A stretch of DNA of 16,123 nt, taken from assembly GCA_035288965.1 (NCBI GenBank), contig DATDYQ010000075.1, forward strand, positions 1 to 16,123, in the 5' to 3' direction. The notes under the pieces were generated by a model. The model ran no database searches. It saw only the letters and a program-made list of their open reading frames with translations, and was not told where the DNA came from. Position 1 is the stretch's first letter, and each line of letters opens with the position of its first letter. Below are positions 5,325-12,481 of this stretch, one piece after another. The position numbers and the translations under genes were made by a program. This stretch comes from DATDYQ01 sp035288965. GTDB taxonomy: Archaea; Nanobdellota; Nanobdellia; SCGC-AAA011-G17; JAGVZF01.

Positions 5325-7409
5325 TCATTGTTTATATCCAAATTTCTGAACACGGGAATTATTCGTATCCAATACATAAATATTGCCATCTCTATCTAAA
5401 GCAATATCTGCCGGATTGGCAAATTGTCCATTATCTGATCCATAAGATCCAAATTTAGTAATAAAACTTCCATCATTATTAAAAATTTCTATACGGTTAT
5501 TTTCTGTATCGGCTACGTAAATCTTCCCATTACCATCCATGGCAATTCCCAATGGTCTAAATAACTGTCCATCTCCGCTGCCAGGTGATGCAAATTTTCT
5601 TAAAAATTTTCCATTATTATCAAATACTTGTACTCTACTATTATGATCTGTAACATAAACATTTCCCACATTATCAAAAGCAATCCCACTTGGAAATCTT
5701 AATTCCCCATCGCCACTTCCCCCTACATTAAATGGTCCTTTTGCTCCCCATTGTGTGATAAATCTTCCATCGCTTGTAAATTTTTGAATTCTGTTGTTCA
5801 AAGCATCTGCTACATATACCTCATCATTTTCATTAACTGCTATTCCCCAAGGATCAAAAAAATAACCTTCTGCTAAACCATGAGAACCCCATCCCCCAAC
5901 CTGATTGCCATCATTATCAAATTTATTTACATGATCCCCAATTTTGTCTATAACATAAATATTATTGTTATTATCTGCTTCTATTCCAACAGGCATTTTT
6001 GAAAGGTATTGGCTACTTAAAGAAAATTTGCTGATAAATCTTCCATCGCTTGTAAATTTTTGAATTCTATTAGTTTCAGAATCTGTAACATAAACATTTC
6101 CCAGATCATCAACTTCAATCCCAAATGGTTTTTTAAACTGTCCATTCGCATTTCCATTGCTTCCCCATTGTAATACATATTCTGGTGTTATAATATCTAA
6201 AGTCTCTTTTTCTAAAAATTCCAGTATCTTATCTAGAGTTTGTTGTTCTCTTACTATAGACCCATGACTCGAGTGTTGTAATATTGAAGATATACTAGAA
6301 AATCTTGGATGTAAAACACTGCTTGGAAATAAATTAAAATTAGATGTTATCCAAGATAATAATCCATCATGTGGTCTCTCTAATATTGAATCAAGATTTC
6401 CAGAATTATATTCCCCGCCTAAAATTAATAAATTAATATTACCCATATCATAAGCCTGATTTAAATGTTTCATATAAGGACTATTAACAACCATATCTTT
6501 AGTTCCTTGATTAATTAGTTTGGTTGGAATAACAACTCCAAAAGCTCCCAAATTAAGTAAATTTTCTAACATCTCAGAATTAACTAAAGCCTCTAAACTT
6601 TTGTTTAAACTTTCGTCTTTTGTTAAAAATCCTCTGTTTGGTGGACCTAATTGTATTATTTTCTTTATTCTTTTATCATTTAATGCCAAATCCAAACCAA
6701 CTTCGCATCCTTTACTATGATCTATTTCATAAATTTCTCTATCTGTTGAAAGAGTAGCTAAAAAACTTTTTATTTTCTCAACACTTATCTCAGTGCTTTC
6801 TTCAAAATCATATTCTACACTTACAATATCATAATCATTTGGTATCCCTTCTCTTAAAAAATCAAAAGTTCTAGAATTACTATTTAGTCCATGAATAAAA
6901 ACAACAATTGGTTTCTTAGAATTTCCGTCATATCTATCAAAAATTATTTTGTATTCATTCTTCTTTCCGTTTATTATAGAAGCCGTTGTTAAATCTTCTA
7001 ATCCTGTAACTTGATTTCTTGGTGATATTCCGATTCTTGAGCCAGTAATATGTTTTGTTCCGTCTCTTTCATAAATTCCTATTCCATCATTATTAGAACT
7101 TACAAATATTGTATCCTTAGCAGCATTCTCTAATTTTATTTCTAATGATTTAGCATCTTTATACTCAGCATTAATATTTGGATTAACTTTTCTTATTATT
7201 ACTTCTGTATCTTCACTAAAACAATTTTTTCTAAAATCTAATTTCATTCCATCTAACTCTACACTTCCGCCATTAACCCCAATAGTAACTGTTTTTTCAT
7301 TTTTAACTTCTGGAATTGTAGATTTCTTTCCACTACATCCAAGCATAGCTAATGATAATAAAATACTTCCATAAAGATTGATAGCTCTTTTTAGCTTGTC
7401 ACCACTCAT
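5325..7409 (-). CDS. Secreted lipoprotein: ZU5-like + alpha/beta-hydrolase + NHL propeller
   Basis: This 694-residue protein is probably anchored outside the cell. A basic N-terminus and hydrophobic stretch end in lipobox LAMLGC, with Cys25 the likely lipidation site. Residues about 38-75 (VTIGVNGGSVELDG...CFSEDTEVIIRKV) resemble a ZU5-like beta domain. Residues about 165-400 form a lipase/esterase fold. FIHG (171-174) fits the oxyanion loop, Ser232 lies in DHSKG, Asp348 in HDGLL and His382 in SSHGSIV, a plausible Ser-Asp-His triad. The nucleophile elbow has Asp where GxSxG has Gly. From about 410 to the end, six NHL-type repeats (GIAxDxxGNVYVxDxxNxRIQxF) should make a beta-propeller. Substrate and partners are unknown; attack on surface lipids or esters of a host cell is a guess. 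The box upstream of the ATG is weak. Confidence 0.85.
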   Translation of the reverse strand: MSGDKLKRAINLYGSILLSLAMLGCSGKKSTIPEVKNEKTVTIGVNGGSVELDGMKLDFRKNCFSEDTEVIIRKVNPNINAEYKDAKSLEIKLENAAKDTIFVSSNNDGIGIYERDGTKHITGSRIGISPRNQVTGLEDLTTASIINGKKNEYKIIFDRYDGNSKKPIVVFIHGLNSNSRTFDFLREGIPNDYDIVSVEYDFEESTEISVEKIKSFLATLSTDREIYEIDHSKGCEVGLDLALNDKRIKKIIQLGPPNRGFLTKDESLNKSLEALVNSEMLENLLNLGAFGVVIPTKLINQGTKDMVVNSPYMKHLNQAYDMGNINLLILGGEYNSGNLDSILERPHDGLLSWITSNFNLFPSSVLHPRFSSISSILQHSSHGSIVREQQTLDKILEFLEKETLDIITPEYVLQWGSNGNANGQFKKPFGIEVDDLGNVYVTDSETNRIQKFTSDGRFISKFSLSSQYLSKMPVGIEADNNNNIYVIDKIGDHVNKFDNDGNQVGGWGSHGLAEGYFFDPWGIAVNENDEVYVADALNNRIQKFTSDGRFITQWGAKGPFNVGGSGDGELRFPSGIAFDNVGNVYVTDHNSRVQVFDNNGKFLRKFASPGSGDGQLFRPLGIAMDGNGKIYVADTENNRIEIFNNDGSFITKFGSYGSDNGQFANPADIALDRDGNIYVLDTNNSRVQKFGYKQ
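5756..5792. repeat. 37-bp perfect direct repeat, copy 1 (NHL region)
   Basis: This segment is identical over 37 bases to 6032-6068. Flanking bases differ on both sides (G/C before, G/A after). In the lipoprotein reading frame it encodes RIQKFTSDGRFI, within an NHL blade. Confidence 0.85.
6032..6068. repeat. 37-bp perfect direct repeat, copy 2 (NHL region)
   Basis: This is the partner of 5756-5792. Perfect identity at synonymous sites points to a recent duplication or gene conversion between non-adjacent propeller blades. Confidence 0.85.
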
Positions 7410-7538
7410 ATCTTAGATAATAAAATAAAAGGTTAAAAATGAGGCTGTTTAACTTTGGAGTTACACATTATATAGAAGAAAATATATTTACTATAAGCTT
7501 AATTAGATATAACTTAAAAGTAGTTACAAAACAAAAGC

Positions 7539-7546
7539 TTTATAAA
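7539..7546 (+). promoter_or_regulatory. TATA box deciding the start at 7568
   Basis: TTTATAAA is centred 25.5 bp upstream of the ATG at 7568, the same spacing as the other leaderless genes. It would lie inside the coding region if the longer start at 7439 were used. Confidence 0.6.
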
Positions 7547-7567
7547 CTGTTAATCGATCACAAATTT

Positions 7568-8344
7568 ATGAAAGAGATCCATTTAATGCCAAATAATGCA
7601 GGAGAATTAGAAGAAATAAAAACTGTGTTAGACGGCCATACTCATAATTTACGTTATCGTTCTAGAACATCACTTACTAATCATCAATTAGAAAAAGAAT
7701 TAAATAGAATGCAACGTTATTATACAATACTTAAACATAATGAAGATGGTGATTCCACTCAAACTGTATTCAAATCACGAGAGGAAACAAAATTATTTTA
7801 CAGAAGCATTTTACGAGATTATTTAACTCTTACATGTAAAGAAGAAGATCATAATCCATTAATACCCTATGCATTGGGTAGTATTCCTAGGGTTGCTTTT
7901 AATGCTGGAATAGCATATCTTGTTGGTGATTATCTTTTAAATCTAGGTTCAAATGGTTCATTAATTGCAGCAGGTGTAGGAGCGACTACAAGATTGATAG
8001 ATGAAGCAAAGGGTACACATATTTCTTCAGCCACGGTTCATATGGGTGGTTTAGTTGGTCTTCTAGGAAAAGGAATTGATGTTGTATTAAATTTTAATAC
8101 CTCTCCCTACTTTACAGGCGCTGGAGTTATTTTAGCTAATCTTTTAAGTGCCGTTGGAGATGGATTTAATTGTGGAAAAGAATCGCGAGCTTATTTTAGT
8201 AATCAAGCAAAATATAATAGAAAAAAACGTAAACTCATTAATAAAACTTTAAAAGAATTTGGAGTAAAACCCACAAAAGAAATGTGGAGTAAAACACCTT
8301 GGCAAGATAGAATTTATTCAGCAATAAGTTTTATCTCAGATTAA
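7568..8344 (+). CDS. Hypothetical protein with central hydrophobic region, 258 aa
   Basis: No family is recognised. The N-terminal third is soluble and helical (HQLEKELNRMQRYYTILKHN). The middle is small-residue-rich and hydrophobic, with about three possible membrane segments: around IPRVAFNAGIAYLVGDYLLN, VHMGGLVGLLGKGIDVVLNF and FTGAGVILANLLSAVGDGF. The C-terminus is strongly basic (NRKKRKLINKTLKEFG). The reading frame is open from an ATG at 7439 (301 aa). I prefer ATG 7568, because a TTTATAAA box sits 25.5 bp before it and nothing comparable precedes 7439. The shorter start also leaves a normal intergenic space for the divergent lipoprotein. Two T-runs at 8354-8374 probably end the transcript. 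A membrane-remodelling or surface role is speculation. Confidence 0.65.
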   Translation: MKEIHLMPNNAGELEEIKTVLDGHTHNLRYRSRTSLTNHQLEKELNRMQRYYTILKHNEDGDSTQTVFKSREETKLFYRSILRDYLTLTCKEEDHNPLIPYALGSIPRVAFNAGIAYLVGDYLLNLGSNGSLIAAGVGATTRLIDEAKGTHISSATVHMGGLVGLLGKGIDVVLNFNTSPYFTGAGVILANLLSAVGDGFNCGKESRAYFSNQAKYNRKKRKLINKTLKEFGVKPTKEMWSKTPWQDRIYSAISFISD

Positions 8345-8353
8345 AAAATTACC

Positions 8354-8374
8354 TTTTTTATTAATAAATTTTTT
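8354..8374 (+). terminator. Oligo-T terminator candidate
   Basis: Two six-T runs (8354-8359 and 8369-8374) follow the stop at 8344 within 30 bases, without a strong hairpin. This is the usual archaeal T-tract form of terminator. Confidence 0.45.
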
Positions 8375-8392
8375 AAAATATAATACCAAAAG

Positions 8393-8400
8393 ATTTAATA
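8393..8400 (+). promoter_or_regulatory. TATA box for the 8423 gene (leaderless)
   Basis: ATTTAATA is centred 26.5 bp upstream of the ATG at 8423, directly after the T-runs. Confidence 0.5.
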
Positions 8401-8422
8401 CTACTAAAAAATTACGAAGATT

Positions 8423-8845
8423 ATGACTATAAACGATATTGTTAAAGATATACCTTTCTGGGTGCCACTTGGCATTACAGGATTATGTGTAGCAGGAATT
8501 GTAACAGATGGAACTATAAAAGTTTACAAGGCCATAAAAAGAACAAATGCCAGATTTAAAGAGTTACAAAATACATATAGAAATGATTTTTCTAAAGATG
8601 AATTAATTGGATTTTATGGAGATCTAGTATTGAAAGTAAGACCTGGTCTTTGGGGTAAAAAGAGTAAAATAGCTACTCAAATAACAAGAGATTTAGAAGA
8701 GCAGATTATGATTTATGTTACTCAAGAAGTTAATGAAGCAATATCTAAAGGTGCAGTATTAAATTTCAGAGATTCAATAATGCAACATTCTCCAACATAT
8801 AAAAGAGCAATTGAATTATTTCATTCTTATCGACAAGATATTTAA
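8423..8845 (+). CDS. Hypothetical single-span membrane protein, 140 aa
   Basis: No family is recognised. One N-terminal hydrophobic segment (about residues 10-33, FWVPLGITGLCVAGIVTDGT) is followed by a basic turn (KVYKAIKRTNARFKELQ) and a soluble helical domain. With the anchor first and positive charges after it, the soluble part is probably cytoplasmic. It contains GFYGDLVLKVRPGLWGKKSK near the middle and ends in HSPTYKRAIELFHSYRQDI. The start is supported by a box at 8393-8400. The stop overlaps that of the convergent gene at 8842-9216 by four bases (TTAA). Its position after another membrane-associated unknown may be meaningful, but the two have separate promoters. Confidence 0.65.
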   Translation: MTINDIVKDIPFWVPLGITGLCVAGIVTDGTIKVYKAIKRTNARFKELQNTYRNDFSKDELIGFYGDLVLKVRPGLWGKKSKIATQITRDLEEQIMIYVTQEVNEAISKGAVLNFRDSIMQHSPTYKRAIELFHSYRQDI

Positions 8846-9216
8846 TTCATATCTTCAGAAGAAGCTTGATCACTATTATAATTATTAATCATCATCTCTA
8901 ATTTATCTTTAAATCCGTATTTATTGCAGACAATTCTTGCAAGTTTTCTTCCGCCAGTTTTTGATCTTACATAAGGTCTTATTAGATTCTCATCAAATCC
9001 AAAATCTCTAAAATTTCTATCTATGCTCATATGCCTCTCATAATTTTTCAAAGAATTTACTTGATTTAGTCCAACAACAAAAAAGTCCCATAGCGCCAAT
9101 CCCCATTGCTGTCGAGTTATGTTTTCAATCCCAAAAGCAACTATCGGTAAAGAAAGTATATTAGAAAAGGGTGCAGCATACATATACACCGTAATTTTTT
9201 CAAATATATTATCCAT
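8842..9216 (-). CDS. Hypothetical membrane-associated protein, 124 aa
   Basis: No family is recognised. The N-terminal half is hydrophobic, with one or two candidate spans (YMYAAPFSNILSLPIVAFGI and QQWGLALWDFFVVGLNQV). The C-terminal half is charged (RNFRDFGFDENLIRPYVRSK, then GGRKLARIVCNKYGF). It starts 7 bases after the thermosome stop (9224), so it could be read through from that gene. An alternative leaderless ATG at 9183 has an AT-only box (9205-9212) centred 25.5 bp before it and would remove 11 residues. An open frame continues upstream to 9321 but only as a shadow of the thermosome Gly/Met tail, so a longer start is unlikely. It ends in a TTAA stop overlap with the 8423-8845 gene. Confidence 0.6.
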   Translation of the reverse strand: MDNIFEKITVYMYAAPFSNILSLPIVAFGIENITRQQWGLALWDFFVVGLNQVNSLKNYERHMSIDRNFRDFGFDENLIRPYVRSKTGGRKLARIVCNKYGFKDKLEMMINNYNSDQASSEDMN

Positions 9217-9223
9217 CTTATAA

Positions 9224-10870
9224 CTATTCCATTCCACCCATTCCAGGCATTCCGCCCATTCCGCCAGGTGGCATTCCTCCATGACTTCCAGACAAATTAC
9301 CTGCAGCAATAACATCATCAATTCTTAATATTAATTCAGTAACTTCGCTCGCTGATTTTGTTGCTTGAGTTTTAATTTTTAATGGTTCAATAACTCCAGC
9401 TTTCCAATTATCAATTACTTTTCCGCTGAAAACATCCAATCCAGCCCATTTGCTTCCTTTGTCATGTTCCATTTTTAATTGTGTTAACATATCAATAGGG
9501 TCAAGTCCTGCATTTTCCGCTAATGTTTTTGGTATAACTTCAAAAGCATCTGCAAAAGCATTTACAGCTAGTTGTTCTCTTCCTGAAAGTTTATTGGCAA
9601 ATTGTTTTAATCCTCTAGCAACTTCAATTTCAGGAGCTCCACCGCCAGCTACAACTTTTCCAACTTTTAAAGCAGCTGATATATCTCCCAAAGCATCTTT
9701 CATTGCTCTTTCAATTTCATCAATAACATGTTTTGTTCCGCCTCTTAATAATATTGTGACAGCTTTTGGATTTTTGCATTCTCTAACATAAGTCATTGAT
9801 TCGTCTCCGATTCTTTGTTCTTCAACAATTCCAGCATTTCCTAAATCTAATTGGCTTATATCATTTAAATTAGTGGTTAAAGCAGCTCCAGTTGCTCTTG
9901 CCAAATTATCCATATCTTCTTTCTTAACTCTTCTTACAGCATAAATTCCTTGTTTTGCTAGATAATGTTGAGCAATATCATCAATTCCTTTTTGACAAAT
10001 AACAACATTAGCTCCTGTCTTTATCACTTTATCAACCATGTTCTTTAACATTTTTTCTTCTTGATCAACAAAAGCTTGTAATTGCATTGGATCATTTATC
10101 TGTATTTTAGCATCTGTTTCTGTATTTTTAATTTCTAATGCAGAATCTAATAATAAAATTTTAGCATTTTTTACTGTTTTTGGCATTCCAGAATGAACTC
10201 TTTCTTTATCAATTAAAATTCCTTGTACCAATTCAGAATCTTCTGTTCCGCCGCCCATTTTCTTTTCTAATTTAATGCTATTCATATCAATTACTAATTC
10301 GTTATTGTTTTTTTCCATAACTTGCTTAATAGCTTTAACGCAAATATCAGCTAATTTTTCTTTATTAGCTTCTGCTCCCTTTCCAGTCATTGCTGTTATT
10401 GCAATATTTTTTAATAATTCAATATCATTTTCATTAATATTTTCAGCAATTTTATTTAATATCTTTATAGCTTCATCTGCCGCTTGTCTGTAACCTCTAG
10501 CAATTATTGTGGGATGAATATTTTGATCAAGTAAATTTTCAGCATTTTTCAATAATTCTCCTGCAATTACTACAGCAGTTGTAGTTCCGTCTCCGACCTC
10601 ATCTTCCTGAGTTTTAGCTACCTCAACTATCATCTTAGCAGCTGGATGTTCAATCTGCATTTGATCTAGAATTGTAACTCCGTCATTTGTAACAACAACA
10701 TCTCCTAAGCTATCAACTAGCATCTTGTCCATTCCTTTAGGTCCAAGGGTTGTTCTAACAGTTTCAGCAACTAATCTAGCTGCCATTATATTATTTCTTT
10801 GTGCATCTTTTCCAGTAGTTCTTTGACTACCTTCGCTTAAGATGAAAATTGGTTGTTGGTTTTGTGCCAT
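9224..10870 (-). CDS. thsA: Thermosome subunit (group II chaperonin)
   Basis: This 548-residue ATPase of the double-ring archaeal chaperonin folds cytoplasmic proteins. Landmark sequences are TTLGPKGMDKMLVD (41-53), TNDGVTIL (61-68), GDGTTT (93-98, ATP binding), LLRGGTKHVIDEIERAMKDAL with the conserved Asp near 392, and GGGAPEIE (about 409-416). The C-terminus is the usual Gly/Met-rich tail that fills the cavity floor. Length is normal and no key residue is missing. Only one subunit gene is in the window; thsA versus another subunit letter cannot be decided. Unlike most neighbours it is leadered: AAGGAG (10879-10884) precedes the ATG, and the TATA box is about 76 bp upstream, in line with a highly expressed gene. 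Confidence 0.97.
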   Translation of the reverse strand: MAQNQQPIFILSEGSQRTTGKDAQRNNIMAARLVAETVRTTLGPKGMDKMLVDSLGDVVVTNDGVTILDQMQIEHPAAKMIVEVAKTQEDEVGDGTTTAVVIAGELLKNAENLLDQNIHPTIIARGYRQAADEAIKILNKIAENINENDIELLKNIAITAMTGKGAEANKEKLADICVKAIKQVMEKNNNELVIDMNSIKLEKKMGGGTEDSELVQGILIDKERVHSGMPKTVKNAKILLLDSALEIKNTETDAKIQINDPMQLQAFVDQEEKMLKNMVDKVIKTGANVVICQKGIDDIAQHYLAKQGIYAVRRVKKEDMDNLARATGAALTTNLNDISQLDLGNAGIVEEQRIGDESMTYVRECKNPKAVTILLRGGTKHVIDEIERAMKDALGDISAALKVGKVVAGGGAPEIEVARGLKQFANKLSGREQLAVNAFADAFEVIPKTLAENAGLDPIDMLTQLKMEHDKGSKWAGLDVFSGKVIDNWKAGVIEPLKIKTQATKSASEVTELILRIDDVIAAGNLSGSHGGMPPGGMGGMPGMGGME

Positions 10871-10878
10871 TTTTATTT

Positions 10879-10884
10879 CTCCTT
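10879..10884 (-). promoter_or_regulatory. Shine-Dalgarno site of the thermosome gene
   Basis: AAGGAG on the minus strand lies 8 bases before the ATG at 10870 and fixes that start. Confidence 0.7.
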
Positions 10885-10942
10885 ATCAATACTTTGAACA
10901 CCTTACTTTAGAAATATCAACAAAAATATTGTAAAATGGTTA

Positions 10943-10950
10943 TTTATAAG
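10943..10950 (-). promoter_or_regulatory. TATA box for the thermosome gene
   Basis: CTTATAAA on the minus strand is centred about 76 bp upstream of the ATG. It predicts a leader of roughly 50 nt. It abuts the 3' end of the small membrane protein gene (10956-11123). Confidence 0.6.
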
Positions 10951-10955
10951 CTTTA

Positions 10956-11123
10956 CTATTTCTCATACTGCCTTTTTACTTTATATTTCTCTGAACTTAA
11001 TATCTCATTATATTCTTTCTCAAATTGAATATTTTTCTTATTTTTTCCGAATAATAAAAGGTATAAAATTATAGCTAATATAATGCCAAGCAATACATTT
11101 TTATTATTAAGTAATTCTATCAT
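10956..11123 (-). CDS. Small single-span membrane protein, 55 aa
   Basis: This short gene encodes one strong hydrophobic helix (LLGIILAIILYLLLFG, about residues 11-26) after MIELLNNKNV. A highly charged cytoplasmic-type tail follows (KNKKNIQFEKEYNEILSSEK, then YKVKRQYEK). The short N-terminus and basic residues after the helix suggest N-out, C-in. The reading frame is believable because TATTTAAA (TTTAAATA on the minus strand) at 11145-11152 is centred 25.5 bp before the ATG, exactly the spacing of the other leaderless genes. No family is recognised; small bitopic proteins of this sort are often subunits of larger membrane complexes. It is transcribed toward the thermosome and divergently from the gene at 11205. 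Confidence 0.6.
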   Translation of the reverse strand: MIELLNNKNVLLGIILAIILYLLLFGKNKKNIQFEKEYNEILSSEKYKVKRQYEK

Positions 11124-11144
11124 ATGCTTATGCTAATCTAAAAT

Positions 11145-11152
11145 TATTTAAA
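11145..11152 (-). promoter_or_regulatory. TATA box for the 55-aa membrane protein (leaderless)
   Basis: TTTAAATA on the minus strand is centred 25.5 bp upstream of the ATG at 11123. This is the main support for that short gene. Confidence 0.5.
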
Positions 11153-11175
11153 CCTTTGTTTTGTACACAGAAAAC

Positions 11176-11183
11176 CTTATAAA
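11176..11183 (+). promoter_or_regulatory. TATA box for the 11205 gene (leaderless)
   Basis: CTTATAAA is centred 25.5 bp upstream of the ATG at 11205. Confidence 0.6.
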
Positions 11184-11204
11184 CTATTTAGTGGTAAAAT
11201 TAAC

Positions 11205-11828
11205 ATGGTAAACACTTACACAAAACAATTAGAAGAACTATTTCCATTCTACTTAAATGTAAATGGTACTAAAACTTTTTTAAAAACAATCCAACCAAAA
11301 TATTGGAAACTTTTTTTTGATACCCTAAAGAATGGTCCGGAAATAAATTCAAATCACGATGAACTTAGCAATAGATTAATTGGAACTCTAAATTACCCAG
11401 CAAATATCGCTACAGAAAGTGAAAATAAAGAATTATCTGAAATAGAAAAAGAAGTTAAAAGAATACCAGAAGGATCTTTCTTATCAATAAATAGGGCTTT
11501 AATAGCAGAATTAAAAGTAAGAAAAAAAGACCTTAATTATTTGAGTCATCCATTAGATGATTCAGAGATTTATTCCTTAACCAGTACAAGAATCGAAGCT
11601 GAGTTTAGAAGGAGAAAAGAAATTTATTTAATGTTTTTCCTATTGGGTCTTAATACTGCTGTATTCGCCCAGGTAATTGGTGGCAGAAATGGTGGTTTTC
11701 TAGGAAATTTATTAACAACAAATATAAGTTTAGCAATAATAAACGGAACAAAAAACCTCTATAACGAGCCAGTATCAGCATATAAGCATTTAGTAAGAAG
11801 AGCAGAAAGATTAGATGATATTCGTTAG
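11205..11828 (+). CDS. Hypothetical membrane-anchored protein, 207 aa
   Basis: No family is recognised. The first 135 residues are soluble and mostly helical, rich in Asn, Glu and Lys (ESENKELSEIEKEVKRIPEG). A hydrophobic pair follows (about 140-180: LMFFLLGLNTAVFAQVIGG and FLGNLLTTNISLAIINGT), joined by a Gly-rich turn GGRNGG, so a membrane hairpin is likely. A basic C-terminal tail (YKHLVRRAERLDDIR) ends the protein. Overall this resembles the plan of the 7568-8344 protein (soluble head, glycine-rich hydrophobic part, basic tail), but I see no convincing sequence match. The start is fixed by a TATA box 25.5 bp upstream, with no ribosome binding site. Confidence 0.7.
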   Translation: MVNTYTKQLEELFPFYLNVNGTKTFLKTIQPKYWKLFFDTLKNGPEINSNHDELSNRLIGTLNYPANIATESENKELSEIEKEVKRIPEGSFLSINRALIAELKVRKKDLNYLSHPLDDSEIYSLTSTRIEAEFRRRKEIYLMFFLLGLNTAVFAQVIGGRNGGFLGNLLTTNISLAIINGTKNLYNEPVSAYKHLVRRAERLDDIR

Positions 11829-11917
11829 CTTTTCTTATATCTAATTTTAATAACTATATAATAACTAACCTTTTATTAATTTGTATATTAAATAGCTTAT
11901 TTTCTTCAACCGAATCA

Positions 11918-11925
11918 TTTATTAA
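11918..11925 (+). promoter_or_regulatory. TATA box for the CBS gene (leaderless)
   Basis: TTTATTAA is centred 26.5 bp upstream of the ATG at 11948. Confidence 0.55.
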
Positions 11926-11947
11926 GTTATTTACATTATCCCATATT

Positions 11948-12481
11948 ATGAAAACAGGCATTTCAGTTCGCGATGCAATGACAACAAAGCCGATCACAGC
12001 CACGCCCGAAGAAAGTTTACAAGAAATATCAAAGAGAATGTTAAAGGAAGGTGTTGGTTCAGTAATAGTACAAGATAAGGGGAATTTAGTTGGAATTATT
12101 TCAGAAAAAGATATAGTTGAAAGAGTTGTAGCTAAAGGTTTAATTCCAAAGGATATAAAAGCTAAAGATGTAATGACAAAAACATTAGTAACAGTTCCGC
12201 CAAACATTGATATTTATGATGCTTTACTTGTCATGAATAATGAAGAGATAAGAAAATTGCCAGTTGTAGACGGAAAAAGATTACTTGGTTTTATCACAGT
12301 TAAAGATATAGTAAAAATAGAGCCAGCAATGTTTGAAATTTTCTCAAGAAGATTAGAAATCTTAAAAGAAGAGCAAAGAAAGCCTGTTAAAATAACTCAT
12401 GGAAGATGTGAAAATTGCGGTTCAGAAGGTCCATTATATAAAGTTAAAAAAAGATGGCTTTGTGAGTCTTGTAAAGGTTAA
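11948..12481 (+). CDS. CBS-pair protein with C-terminal zinc ribbon
   Basis: This 177-residue cytoplasmic protein has two CBS motifs forming one Bateman module. CBS1 (about 5-62) reads VRDAMTTKPITATP...GVGSVIV...LVGIISEKDI. CBS2 (about 70-123) reads VMTKTLVTVPPNIDIYDAL...IRKLPVVDGKRLLGFITVKD. A helical linker leads to a four-cysteine zinc ribbon (CENC at 154/157, CESC at 172/175). CBS pairs usually sense adenine nucleotides or S-adenosyl compounds; the ribbon suggests a protein or nucleic acid partner. This architecture is common in archaea without a known role. The ATG matches the box at 11918-11925. It ends in a TTAA stop overlap with the convergent gene at 12478-12753. Confidence 0.9.
   Translation: MKTGISVRDAMTTKPITATPEESLQEISKRMLKEGVGSVIVQDKGNLVGIISEKDIVERVVAKGLIPKDIKAKDVMTKTLVTVPPNIDIYDALLVMNNEEIRKLPVVDGKRLLGFITVKDIVKIEPAMFEIFSRRLEILKEEQRKPVKITHGRCENCGSEGPLYKVKKRWLCESCKG

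Noticed and set aside
4936..6720. Plus-strand ORFs at 4936-5199 and 6520-6720
   Set aside because: They are antisense to the helical-repeat and lipoprotein genes, without promoter or family similarity.
8842..9321. Longer 159-aa form of the 8842-9216 gene starting at 9321
   Set aside because: The extra N-terminus is the thermosome Gly/Met tail read in another frame. The first sensible start is 9216, just after the thermosome stop.
9450..10493. Plus-strand ORFs inside the thermosome region (9450-9791, 10275-10493)
   Set aside because: They are shadows opposite a clear thermosome reading frame, with no start signals.
11854..12207. Minus-strand 117-aa ORF overlapping the CBS gene
   Set aside because: It is antisense to a well-recognised CBS domain, and its sequence has no family resemblance.
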